Notes under the pieces: generated by a model
Seen by the model: the letters and a program-made list of their open reading frames with translations, nothing else
Database searches by the model: none
What the model was told of the DNA's origin: nothing
Program-made: the position numbers and the translations under genes
Source: Gammaproteobacteria bacterium
GTDB lineage: Bacteria; Pseudomonadota; Gammaproteobacteria; Steroidobacterales; GCA-2729495
Direction: 5' to 3'
Assembly (NCBI GenBank): GCA_030429685.1
Contig: JAUIEY010000042.1
Span: 1-12,155 of the forward strand
DNA length: 12,155 nucleotides
Shown: positions 5,530 to 12,155 of the stretch, piece by piece
Position numbering within the stretch: the first letter of the stretch is position 1
Layout of the letters: the number at the start of each line of letters is the position of its first letter

Positions 5530-8500
5530 TCAGGTTTCCGTCTCGACAGCGCTGCTATCCTTGACCCGCGCTACTTCCTCGCTGATCTGCTGGCCCAGCA
5601 GTGTGATCAGCATGGCTTTTTGCTCCAGTAATTCAGTCAGTAGCAGAAAATCGCCGGCCTCGGCCGCCTGCTCGATCTCCACGCAAACCGCGGCAAGGCG
5701 CTCGGCGCCGATGGTGCGCGCAGCGGACTTGAGTTTGTGGGCATTGCACTTCAGCGTATCGGCGTCTTCAGCAGTCAGTGCTGCACGGTTATCGGCCAGA
5801 TTGCGTTCGGCTTCAGACGCAAAGCGCCGGAGCAGTTCGCACTGCACGCCGCGGTCATCGCCAATGTTGGCGGCAAACACGCTCATATCCAGCAGGCCCT
5901 TAGGGGTACGCGTTGCCAGCCGGGTCGGCGCAGCGGTGGATTTCTTCCTGCCAGTGGCATTTATAAATACCGGTGGCTGGCCGTCGTTTTCGCGGATGTC
6001 GCGTACGGCCTGTGCGGTTATATGCACCGTCAGAGCCTTGTCCAGCCGGCTGCGTTCGATGGGCTTGGTAAGGCACTCGTCCATTCCGGCCTCGCGGCAG
6101 CTTTCTGCTTCCTCGCTGAGCACATTGGCAGTCAGCGCAATAATCGGAGTGCGTTGCCCGGCGCCTTCGTCGGCGCGAATAGCTTTGGCCAGTTCGAAAC
6201 CATCCATGTTGGGCATGTGGCAGTCGGTCAGAACGAGGTCATAGTCATTTTCGTGCCAGAGCCTGAGCGCCGCCTCGCCGTCATCAGCGAGATCACAGCT
6301 AAAACCAATGGCTTTGAGCTGCAGTTTGATCACATCTTGATTGATGCGGTTGTCTTCGGCCACCAGCACATGCGCACGCACCCGGTCTTCATTCCAGCGT
6401 TTCGCGGTATCCCGGGCAATGCGTCCGCTCACGCGTGGCAGCCGGGTGCTGCTGTCATCGGTGGCCTTGATGAGTGGCAATAGCAGGGTAAAGGTGGAGC
6501 CTTCGCCCATTTCACTGGTCACGGAAATTTCCCCGCCCATCAGGCCGGCCAGTCGCGAGCTGATACTAAGGCCCAGGCCGGTGCCGCCAAACCGCCGGGT
6601 GGTGGAGCTCTCCGCCTGGGTGAACGGGCGGAACAGGGTTTTCATGGCTTCCGGCGGGATGCCGATTCCGTTGTCGCTGACGCGCAGGCGCAGCGACGGC
6701 GCGCCGGACAATTCCGGGCCCCGATCCACATCCAGCGAAACCACCCCGGATTTTTTTTCGGAACTCGTGAACTTGATGGCATTGCCGACCAGGTTCAGCA
6801 ATATTTGCTGCAATCGCACGCCGTCGATCATGATATTGCGTGGCAGGTTCGGATCCAGCGAGGTCTTCAGCGCCAGCTTTTTGTGATGTGCGGTCGCCGC
6901 CAGTGCCAGCGTTACCGATTCCGTTACCTCGCGGAGCGAAACAGCGGTTTCGTCCAGCCGCAATTCACCGGCTTCAATTTTGGAGAAATCCAGAATGTCG
7001 TTAATCAGTGCCAGCAACAGGTTGGCCGAGGTGTCGGCACTGCCAAGCAGGCGTTTTTGTTCCCCGTCCAGCGGATAATCGGCCAGCAGTTCGAGCATGC
7101 CGAGGATGCCGTTTAGCGGCGTGCGTATCTCATGGCTAACCGTGGCGAGGAACGCGGATTTAGCCACGTTGGCCTGTTCGGCCACATCTTTGGCTGCACG
7201 CAGTTCTTCGGTTCGCTGTGCAACCCGTTCTTCAAGTTCGTCGTTGGCCTGCTGCACCCGATTTTTTGCCAGCCGCAGGTCTTCTTCCATGGTGACGCGT
7301 TCGGTGACGTCATGCAGCGTGGTTACGTAGCTGATGATTTCGCCCTGTTCGTTGGTGATGGGCGATATGGCGGCTTCGTCAGTGACACGGCGGCCGTCCT
7401 GAAACACCGCCTGCAATTCGCCGCGCCATATCCTGCCGGCCAGTACGGTGCGATTGAGATCTTCGTAGACCGCCAGCGGGCTGGCCGCATGTGACAGCTT
7501 GTTGGTTTCGACGCCTATCATCTCTGCAAGGGTTTTGCCGCAACGCTTTTCATAGGCCGGGTTAGCGTAGAGAATGCGACCCTCACGGTCCGCAATGATA
7601 ATGCAGTCCTCGATACTGGTAACTGCGGTTGCCAGCCGCTGAATCTCGGTGATTTGCGCTTGCTTTTCGGTGACATCGCGCATAGCGATCACAAAGTGCG
7701 GCTGGTTGCCGGCGTCGTTCTCCAGTTTGTAGGTGGTGACCTCGACATCGCGAACCTCGCCGTCGGGTCGCTGTATGCTGAGCTCACCGGCCCATTCGTC
7801 TTCGTTGTCCGCTTCGCGGGGACGCATGGTGAACTGTCCGAATACCTGTTTCCACCAGGCCTTGTCGGCTTTTAATTCGGCGGCACTGCGGCCGGTCAGG
7901 CGCTCGTAGCCGGGGTTCACGTACAGGATGCTGCCGTTCACGCGAATGATGGCGATGGCATCATCAGCCGCTTCTACCGCACGTTCAAAGTTGCGCAGGC
8001 TGCTTTCGCGCTTTTCACGTTCTTCCGCCAGGGCGGTGAACATTTCCTCGATGGCGATGATTTCATTTTTGCCGCTGGTATCGACATCCGCCAGTCCGTC
8101 CAGGCTCATGGCGCGAATCTGCGCCCGCAGGCGTCGCAGCGGCTCACCCAGGATGCGGCGCACAACGCCCGCCATCAGCAGCACGTAGACCGCCGTGATG
8201 GCGGTGATCCACCAGAACATGGTTATGCCCGGGTTGTTGGGCAATGTATTGATAAAGCGGGGACTGGCAGCGCCCAGCAACAGCACCGGATTGCCGAAGG
8301 CATCGTCGTAGCGCATATAGGCATGTTCGGTCGCCTGCTCAATCTCAAACAGCGTGTCGGCGTCAGCGCCGCCCCGGCTCAGCAGCGGTTCCAGTTGTGA
8401 AGCGAGCGTCGCGGTGCCGCCGGAGTAGAGCACTTCCAGCGACAGGTCGTTCGGTGTGATCCCGGCATAAAAGAAGCGGTCGAGCTTGCGGGCTGCGACC

Positions 8501-9024
8501 AGGTGCCCTTCGGTGGCGCCGCTGCGATGGTTTATGACCTGGGTGGCAAATGCGAGTTGCAGGCCGTCCGCGGCGGGCAGGAAAAAATGCTGCCCCAGCG
8601 CATTGTCGGTCTGCGCCAGGTAAGGATTGAGCCTGCCGTCGGCGGAGCGGATCGTATCAGCATTCCAGGCGGCGCCATTGCGGGCCGTTGACCAGATAAT
8701 GTTGCCATTGAGGTCGACCAGCGACAGCACATCCGACTCATGCAGCCATTGCCGCGGAAATTCCTGCGGTGGGTTGCTGAAAGCCGCCAGGCCGGCTTGG
8801 CCTGCCAGGGCGTTTTCGCTCATCCAGTAGCGGCTGTCGCCATGCAGGCGCAGGTTGTGATCATTGATGGCCGAGTCCACGCGCTGCCGCAGCGTGTCCC
8901 GCGTGTACGCATCAAAGGCCTGGAAATTGGCGGTTACCCCGAAATGCAGCTGCGCGAATATCACCGCCCACACCGGCAGCAGGGCAAAGGCCAGCAATAA
9001 CATCAGTTTGCGCGTCAGGGTCAT
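5530..9024 (-). CDS. Membrane hybrid histidine kinase (sensor-HAMP-PAS-PAS-HisKA-HATPase-REC-HPt)
   Basis: A 1164-residue multi-step phosphorelay kinase. TM1 is at about 8-26 and TM2 at about 267-290. Between them is a periplasmic sensor of about 240 residues, perhaps CHASE4-like ([10 protein letters not shown], then [13 protein letters not shown]), though that is uncertain. A HAMP follows (about 290-340), then two PAS/PAC units (about 342-460 and 462-580) each ending in DVTE, and a coiled coil. HisKA carries His631 in SHEIRTP. The ATPase domain has Asn748 (GNAIKFT), DNGIGIP and GGTGLGLS. The receiver has phosphoacceptor Asp934 in [11 protein letters not shown] and a C-terminal Lys-Pro. The HPt has His1096 in [11 protein letters not shown]. 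All four phosphotransfer sites are intact. I place the start at ATG 9024 because AAGGTG sits 6 bases upstream; GTG 9033 in the same frame has no such site. The next gene, a REC-PAS regulator, is probably the final acceptor. The signal sensed is unknown. Confidence 0.92.
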   Translation of the reverse strand: MTLTRKLMLLLAFALLPVWAVIFAQLHFGVTANFQAFDAYTRDTLRQRVDSAINDHNLRLHGDSRYWMSENALAGQAGLAAFSNPPQEFPRQWLHESDVLSLVDLNGNIIWSTARNGAAWNADTIRSADGRLNPYLAQTDNALGQHFFLPAADGLQLAFATQVINHRSGATEGHLVAARKLDRFFYAGITPNDLSLEVLYSGGTATLASQLEPLLSRGGADADTLFEIEQATEHAYMRYDDAFGNPVLLLGAASPRFINTLPNNPGITMFWWITAITAVYVLLMAGVVRRILGEPLRRLRAQIRAMSLDGLADVDTSGKNEIIAIEEMFTALAEEREKRESSLRNFERAVEAADDAIAIIRVNGSILYVNPGYERLTGRSAAELKADKAWWKQVFGQFTMRPREADNEDEWAGELSIQRPDGEVRDVEVTTYKLENDAGNQPHFVIAMRDVTEKQAQITEIQRLATAVTSIEDCIIIADREGRILYANPAYEKRCGKTLAEMIGVETNKLSHAASPLAVYEDLNRTVLAGRIWRGELQAVFQDGRRVTDEAAISPITNEQGEIISYVTTLHDVTERVTMEEDLRLAKNRVQQANDELEERVAQRTEELRAAKDVAEQANVAKSAFLATVSHEIRTPLNGILGMLELLADYPLDGEQKRLLGSADTSANLLLALINDILDFSKIEAGELRLDETAVSLREVTESVTLALAATAHHKKLALKTSLDPNLPRNIMIDGVRLQQILLNLVGNAIKFTSSEKKSGVVSLDVDRGPELSGAPSLRLRVSDNGIGIPPEAMKTLFRPFTQAESSTTRRFGGTGLGLSISSRLAGLMGGEISVTSEMGEGSTFTLLLPLIKATDDSSTRLPRVSGRIARDTAKRWNEDRVRAHVLVAEDNRINQDVIKLQLKAIGFSCDLADDGEAALRLWHENDYDLVLTDCHMPNMDGFELAKAIRADEGAGQRTPIIALTANVLSEEAESCREAGMDECLTKPIERSRLDKALTVHITAQAVRDIRENDGQPPVFINATGRKKSTAAPTRLATRTPKGLLDMSVFAANIGDDRGVQCELLRRFASEAERNLADNRAALTAEDADTLKCNAHKLKSAARTIGAERLAAVCVEIEQAAEAGDFLLLTELLEQKAMLITLLGQQISEEVARVKDSSAVETET

Positions 9025-9030
9025 CTGCAG

Positions 9031-9036
9031 CACCTT
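9031..9036 (-). promoter_or_regulatory. Ribosome binding site that sets the kinase start
   Basis: AAGGTG on the minus strand lies 6 bases before ATG 9024. It overlaps the alternative GTG codon at 9033-9031, which argues against that codon as the start. Confidence 0.5.
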
Positions 9037-9058
9037 ATTAGGGTGGCAGTTCGGGTGT

Positions 9059-9074
9059 TGTGACGCTTTTCACA
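9059..9074. promoter_or_regulatory. Perfect CRP/Vfr-type operator
   Basis: TGTGA-N6-TCACA with both half-sites exact (TGTGA 9059-9063, TCACA 9070-9074), the E. coli CRP core consensus. Its centre lies about 42 bp upstream of the kinase start codon, in the 94-bp gap after gloB. A class II activator position would put the transcript start at the start codon, so repression of a promoter overlapping or upstream of the site is at least as likely. No strong promoter hexamers are visible. The call rests on the sequence match alone. Confidence 0.55.
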
Positions 9075-9076
9075 TA

Positions 9077-9099
9077 ATTTGCCGCGCTGCGCAGCAAAT
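9077..9099. repeat. Imperfect inverted repeat upstream of the kinase gene
   Basis: ATTTGC and GCAAAT arms (6 bp, perfect) enclose an 11-base GC-rich centre that itself holds GCGC-T-GCGC. It lies 2 bp from the CRP-type site. There is no T tract after it on the minus strand, so it is a poor terminator for gloB. It could be a second operator or an RNA hairpin. Confidence 0.4.
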
Positions 9100-9118
9100 G
9101 CGGGGAATTGCGAACTGG

Positions 9119-9907
9119 CTAGAAACGGTCCTTGCGGGCGCGAACCTCGGCAAACACCTCTGTGTCGCTGGCATCGCGCAGCCCGACGGTGGCACGGATA
9201 TTTTCGCTGTCCGGCCGCAGAAACGGGTTGGTGCGCTTTTCCAGCCCGATAGTGGTCGGGATGGTGGGTTTGTTCCTGGCGCGCAGCTTCTCGATTTCGG
9301 TTTTGCGGGTACGTAAATCGCCGTTATCCGGTTCCACTGTGACGGCAAAATCCGCGTTCGATTGCGTGTATTCGTGGGCGCAATAGACCAGTGTCTCCTC
9401 GGGTAGCGCCAGCAGTTTTTGCAGCGATTCCCACATAGTCTCCGGTGTGCCTTCGAACAGGCGGCCACAGCCCAGGGCAAACAGTGTGTCGCCGACGAAG
9501 GCGATGCCGGAATCGGCAAAATAGTACGTGACGTGCCCGCTGGTGTGTCCCGGGGTCTCCAGGATGGTCATTTCATGTTTGCCAAACAGGTAGGTATCAC
9601 CGTCACCCATCTGGATATCAATGCCGGGAATACGGTCGGCATCCTTGTTGGCGCCGACAATTATGCAGTCGGTTTTTTCCTTCAGTTCGAGGTTGCCGCC
9701 GGCATGGTCGTAATGGTGATGCGTGTTTAGGATATGAGTCAGTTGCCAGCCTTTTTCGTCCAATGCCCGCATTATGGGTTCGACCTCGGGCGTATCGATA
9801 CTGGCGGTAAAGCCGCTGTCCGGGTCGTGTACCAGGTAGCCGTAGTTGTCCTCGAGGCACGGAATCATATGCACCTCGAGTTGCGGCAGATCGTTTTTCT
9901 TGTTCAC
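9119..9907 (-). CDS. gloB: Hydroxyacylglutathione hydrolase (glyoxalase II)
   Basis: Hydrolyses S-lactoylglutathione to lactate and glutathione, the second step of methylglyoxal detoxification, in the cytoplasm. The 262-residue protein is of normal length for the family. All seven metal ligands of the binuclear site are visible: His63, His65, Asp67, His68 in THHHYDH, His121 in PGHTSGH, Asp140 in VGDTLF and His178 in CAHEYT. The start of the fold reads LEVHMIPCLEDNYGYLV, and the HAGH C-terminal region ends with NPFLR and RARKD. The start is taken as GTG 9907. ATG 9868 (residue 14) has a better ribosome site (GAGG, 5-base spacer) but would remove part of the first strand, so the start is open. 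It lies 14 bp after moaB and is probably cotranscribed, although glyoxalase and molybdenum cofactor functions have no direct link. Confidence 0.93.
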   Translation of the reverse strand: MNKKNDLPQLEVHMIPCLEDNYGYLVHDPDSGFTASIDTPEVEPIMRALDEKGWQLTHILNTHHHYDHAGGNLELKEKTDCIIVGANKDADRIPGIDIQMGDGDTYLFGKHEMTILETPGHTSGHVTYYFADSGIAFVGDTLFALGCGRLFEGTPETMWESLQKLLALPEETLVYCAHEYTQSNADFAVTVEPDNGDLRTRKTEIEKLRARNKPTIPTTIGLEKRTNPFLRPDSENIRATVGLRDASDTEVFAEVRARKDRF

Positions 9908-9921
9908 TTGCTCACCCTTGT

Positions 9922-10455
9922 TCAGCTTTCTTTGAGTCGCGGCATCAGTTCGGCCAGATTACAGGGCCGGGTGCGGTAATCCAGTTGTTTTTCTATCAAC
10001 TCGTCCCAGCCGGTGCGGCAGGCACCGGTGGAGCCCGGCAGACAGAATATATAAGTGCCATTGGCGACGCCGGCCAGGCAGCGCGACTGCAGGGTTGAGG
10101 TGCCGATATCGGCCCAGGATAACGAGCGGAACATCTCGCCGAAGCCGTCAATCATTTTGTCCAGCAACGGTGTGACAGCCTCCGGTGTGCCGTCGCGTCC
10201 GGTAACTCCGGTGCCGCCGGTGGTGATGACCACCTGTACCGCAGGGTCGGCTATCCATGCCGATACGGCGGCGCGAATGCGATAGATGTCATCCGGCTGA
10301 ATCTGTCGGTCGGCCAGTTCATGGCCCGCAGCCGTGAGTTTTTCAATTAACAACCCACCGGAAGTGTCATTACTTGCATCGCGGGTATCAGACACGGTCA
10401 TAACCGCTATGCGCAGCGGTCGGAACTGTCTGTCAGTGACATTATCGTGGCTCAA
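9922..10455 (-). CDS. moaB: Molybdenum cofactor biosynthesis protein MoaB
   Basis: A 177-residue protein of the MoaB/MogA family, which binds molybdopterin and, in the active members, adenylylates it before metal insertion. The molybdopterin-binding signature is clear: [20 protein letters not shown] at about 74-93, including Thr78-Gly-Gly-Thr-Gly and Asp87. The fold opens with [11 protein letters not shown], and the late loop [17 protein letters not shown] and the ending [12 protein letters not shown] are typical of the MoaB branch. Length also fits MoaB rather than the longer MogA. The start is TTG 10455, supported by AGGAG 6 bases upstream and by an in-frame TGA of the preceding gene that rules out an earlier start. 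It lies 21 bp after the CBS-domain gene. MoaB in some bacteria lacks adenylylation activity, so whether this protein replaces MogA cannot be told. Confidence 0.92.
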   Translation of the reverse strand: MSHDNVTDRQFRPLRIAVMTVSDTRDASNDTSGGLLIEKLTAAGHELADRQIQPDDIYRIRAAVSAWIADPAVQVVITTGGTGVTGRDGTPEAVTPLLDKMIDGFGEMFRSLSWADIGTSTLQSRCLAGVANGTYIFCLPGSTGACRTGWDELIEKQLDYRTRPCNLAELMPRLKES

Positions 10456-10461
10456 TTCAGG

Positions 10462-10466
10462 CTCCT
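10462..10466 (-). promoter_or_regulatory. Ribosome binding site for the TTG start of moaB
   Basis: AGGAG on the minus strand, 6 bases before TTG 10455. It decides this rare start codon. Confidence 0.6.
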
Positions 10467-10476
10467 GAAGCAGGGT

Positions 10477-10911
10477 TCAGGCGGCATCGCCGCCGCCGGA
10501 CTTGCGAAACTGGTCGCGCAGATATTCGGCAAACTCCCGGCAGGCATCGGACTGCGTAAACATGCCAGCCAGTTTGCCATGGCGGGTGACGACCGCCGAG
10601 CCGATGTGGTGTTCAGCCATGTGCGCGAGTACGTTGTCGAGGCGTTCATCGAGATCCACGGTGTAGGTATCGGCGCGCATCACGTCGCCGACGGTAAGTT
10701 TGTCCGGATCCGGATAGGCAAAATCCGGGCCCAGTACCAGCTTGATATCGCGATCGGACACCAAGCCCATCAGTTCGCCGTGATCGGCCACGGGCAAATG
10801 CCGGATATTGTGTGTGCGCATGAATTCAATTGCCTGATGCAGTGATGCACCTGGCTGCACCGAATACGGAAAGGCGGTCATGGCAGTCTTGATGGATGGA
10901 ATTTTTTTCAT
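10477..10911 (-). CDS. Two-CBS-domain protein
   Basis: A 144-residue protein from ATG 10911 made of a tandem CBS pair (Bateman module) and little else. CBS1 spans about 8-62 (AMTAFPYSVQPGASL ... IRHLPVAD ... GLVSDRDI) and CBS2 about 74-131 (VGDVMRADTYTV ... IGSAVV ... GMFTQSD). Both end with the S/T-x-x-D motif (Ser52/Asp55 in the first) that in this family contacts the ribose of AMP, ATP or related adenosyl ligands, so ligand binding is plausible. The frame is open upstream to a TTG at 10941, but ATG 10911 gives the usual compact length; its ribosome site is weak. It sits between moeA and moaB. Such stand-alone CBS proteins are usually of unknown function and may sense energy charge or regulate a partner. 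A link to molybdenum cofactor is suggested only by position. Confidence 0.85.
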   Translation of the reverse strand: MKKIPSIKTAMTAFPYSVQPGASLHQAIEFMRTHNIRHLPVADHGELMGLVSDRDIKLVLGPDFAYPDPDKLTVGDVMRADTYTVDLDERLDNVLAHMAEHHIGSAVVTRHGKLAGMFTQSDACREFAEYLRDQFRKSGGGDAA

Positions 10912-10974
10912 GTCCGCTGCGCCGGGCACGGCACGGTGCAAGTTCGGGTCATCAGGTCAGGTAATTATTTCAGC

Positions 10975-11003
10975 ATAGTATCAGCTGCCGGCAACGTTGA
11001 CAG
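10975..11003 (-). promoter_or_regulatory. Candidate sigma70 promoter for CBS-moaB-gloB
   Basis: On the minus strand CTGTCA (-35, 10998-11003) and TACTAT (-10, 10975-10980) are 17 bases apart, each 4 of 6 to consensus. They lie in the 97-bp gap after moeA, suggesting the three genes can be transcribed independently of moeA. Weak match, so tentative. Confidence 0.28.
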
Positions 11004-11008
11004 GTGCG

Positions 11009-12155
11009 TCACCATGCGTGGAAAGTCCAGCGGCTGCCCGCAACATAGCGGTCCTGACCGCGCGGCAATTCAATAAATCCGTCCGTACCGCGCAGACCAA
11101 TGAAATCGCCGGACGTGTTGGTCGGTCGCGGGACGGCTACAGTGCCCTTGCGGTCGTGTTGCAGTTGCACCGGCAGAAACCAGCACAGGTCCGGTCGAAA
11201 TTCCACGTCTGCGGCAAGTGGCAGGCTGGTCGTGGGTGCTGCGTAGCCGAGCGCTGCCTGCAGCGCCGGAATTACATAGCGGGTCAGACACACCAGCGTG
11301 GATACCGGGTTCCCGGGCAGGGCAAATACCGGCACGCCCCGCGCACTGATGCCAAACCACATCGGCAAGCCGGGGCGCTGCAGGATCTTGTGGAAGATCA
11401 GTTGCACACCAAGTTCATCCATGATGCGCGGAATGTAGTCATACTTGCCCATGGATACGCCGCCGCTCAGGATCAGCACATCATTGGCATCATGCAATTC
11501 CGCTATTGCGATTTTCAGCTGGCCCGGATCGTCCGGCAGGCGACTGCGGCGGGTGCGCTGACAACCGCGCAGGCGCAGGGCGGTTTCGATGGCGCGGTCA
11601 TTGGACGAGCGAATCTGGTGCGGGGCAATGGGCTCGCCGACATCCACCAGTTCGTCGCCGGTTGAGATGATGGCAACGGCGGGCCATTGCGCGACGGCCA
11701 CGTCAGCCTGGCCGGCTGCGGTGAGTATGGCCATTTCGGGGCTGCCGATGCGCACCCCGGGTTCCAATAGCAATTCACCGCGGGCGTGATCACTGGCCTG
11801 CCGGTGCACAAACTGCTGCGGTTCCGCCTGGTATCCCTGTTCCAGTTCGATGTTGTCACCCGCATGCCGGATGCGCTCCACCGGGATAACCGTGTCGGCA
11901 CCGGCGGGCATGACTGCGCCGGTCATGATCTCTATACAGTCGTTGCGGTCCTGCAGGCGCAGTGCTGCTGCGCCGGCCGCCTGGGTGCCGGCAAGCCGGA
12001 AGCGACGGGTTTGCAGCGCGGCCGAACTTACGGCAATGCCGTCCATGGTGGCACGATCAAACGGTGGCTGATCGCGTTCGGCGCGTATCGGTTCGCGCAG
12101 AATCTGGCCGCTGGCATCAGCCAGCGCAATGCGCTGACTGTCGAAAGCCGGCATG
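11009..12155 (-). CDS. moeA: Molybdopterin molybdenumtransferase MoeA, N-terminus cut by window
   Basis: Inserts molybdenum into adenylylated molybdopterin, the last step of basic molybdenum cofactor synthesis, in the cytoplasm. 381 residues are visible. An ATG lies at 12154, but MoeA proteins normally have about 15-20 more residues before the IALADASGQIL segment, so the true start is probably outside the window. Landmarks are PPFDRATMDGIA (about 30-41), MTGAVMPAGADTVIP, a MogA-like domain with IISTGDELVDVGEPI (about 160-175), VLILSGGVSMGKYDYI (about 223-238) and FALPGNPVST (about 275-284), then the C-terminal domain IV ending FHAW. All catalytic-region motifs appear intact. It is the first visible gene of the leftward block. 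The next gene (CBS) starts 97 bp downstream, perhaps from its own promoter. Confidence 0.94.
   Translation of the reverse strand, partial: MPAFDSQRIALADASGQILREPIRAERDQPPFDRATMDGIAVSSAALQTRRFRLAGTQAAGAAALRLQDRNDCIEIMTGAVMPAGADTVIPVERIRHAGDNIELEQGYQAEPQQFVHRQASDHARGELLLEPGVRIGSPEMAILTAAGQADVAVAQWPAVAIISTGDELVDVGEPIAPHQIRSSNDRAIETALRLRGCQRTRRSRLPDDPGQLKIAIAELHDANDVLILSGGVSMGKYDYIPRIMDELGVQLIFHKILQRPGLPMWFGISARGVPVFALPGNPVSTLVCLTRYVIPALQAALGYAAPTTSLPLAADVEFRPDLCWFLPVQLQHDRKGTVAVPRPTNTSGDFIGLRGTDGFIELPRGQDRYVAGSRWTFHAW

Noticed and set aside
5737..6483. Long plus-strand open frame opposite the kinase gene (also 5561-6244 and 4917-5564)
   Set aside because: They lie antisense to well-supported domains, show no family motif, and are expected in GC-rich DNA.
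9077..9099. Inverted repeat after gloB as a rho-independent terminator
   Set aside because: No T tract follows on the minus strand, and the stem is interrupted.
10997..11002. Exact TTGACA on the plus strand
   Set aside because: No -10 at a proper distance and no plus-strand gene downstream.
10997..11665. 222-codon plus-strand open frame opposite moeA
   Set aside because: Antisense shadow of clear MoeA motifs; composition is not protein-like.

Overview
The window looks like a piece of chromosome from a free-living, probably aquatic or marine, gammaproteobacterium-like Gram-negative. This is inferred, not proven. The reasons are a lipoprotein signal and several Sec signal peptides, a C-terminal sorting signal of the PEP-CTERM/VPxPA type, a DUF4382 lipoprotein, an acidic secretome, a tRNA-Arg(ACG) with encoded CCA, a hybrid histidine kinase with a C-terminal HPt, and a perfect CRP/Vfr-type palindrome. 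I see no insertion sequence, phage gene, CRISPR array, toxin-antitoxin pair or rRNA. Coding density is high.

Layout. Positions 1-4234 are read left to right. They hold the 3' end of a carbon-nitrogen hydrolase (nitrilase superfamily) gene, an exported DUF411 metal-binding-type protein overlapping it by 4 bp, a DUF4382 lipoprotein, and a secreted protein with a PEP-CTERM-like tail. A tRNA-Arg on the opposite strand follows, and then an exported TolB/PD40-type beta-propeller protein. Positions 4242-12155 are all read right to left. In transcription order they are moeA (5' end cut by the window), a two-CBS-domain protein, moaB, gloB, a 1164-residue membrane hybrid histidine kinase, and a response regulator with REC, PAS and a four-cysteine C-terminus. 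The two blocks converge at 4234/4242 with 7 bp between them.

How the genes may work together. MoeA and MoaB act in molybdenum cofactor synthesis, and a small adenosyl-ligand-type CBS protein lies between them. CBS, moaB and gloB are 21 and 14 bp apart and are probably cotranscribed. The kinase and response regulator are 13 bp apart and form a likely phosphorelay. The regulator has no DNA-binding domain. It carries a His/Cys-rich linker and a C-terminal zinc-ribbon-like module. The 94-bp gap between gloB and the kinase holds a perfect TGTGA-N6-TCACA palindrome and a second inverted repeat, so the kinase operon probably has its own control.

Most of this is ordinary genome content. The parts most worth a second look are the kinase/regulator pair with its control region, the PEP-CTERM/DUF4382 envelope pair, and the CBS gene inside the molybdenum cofactor cluster. 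I found no clear evidence of a wholly new system.
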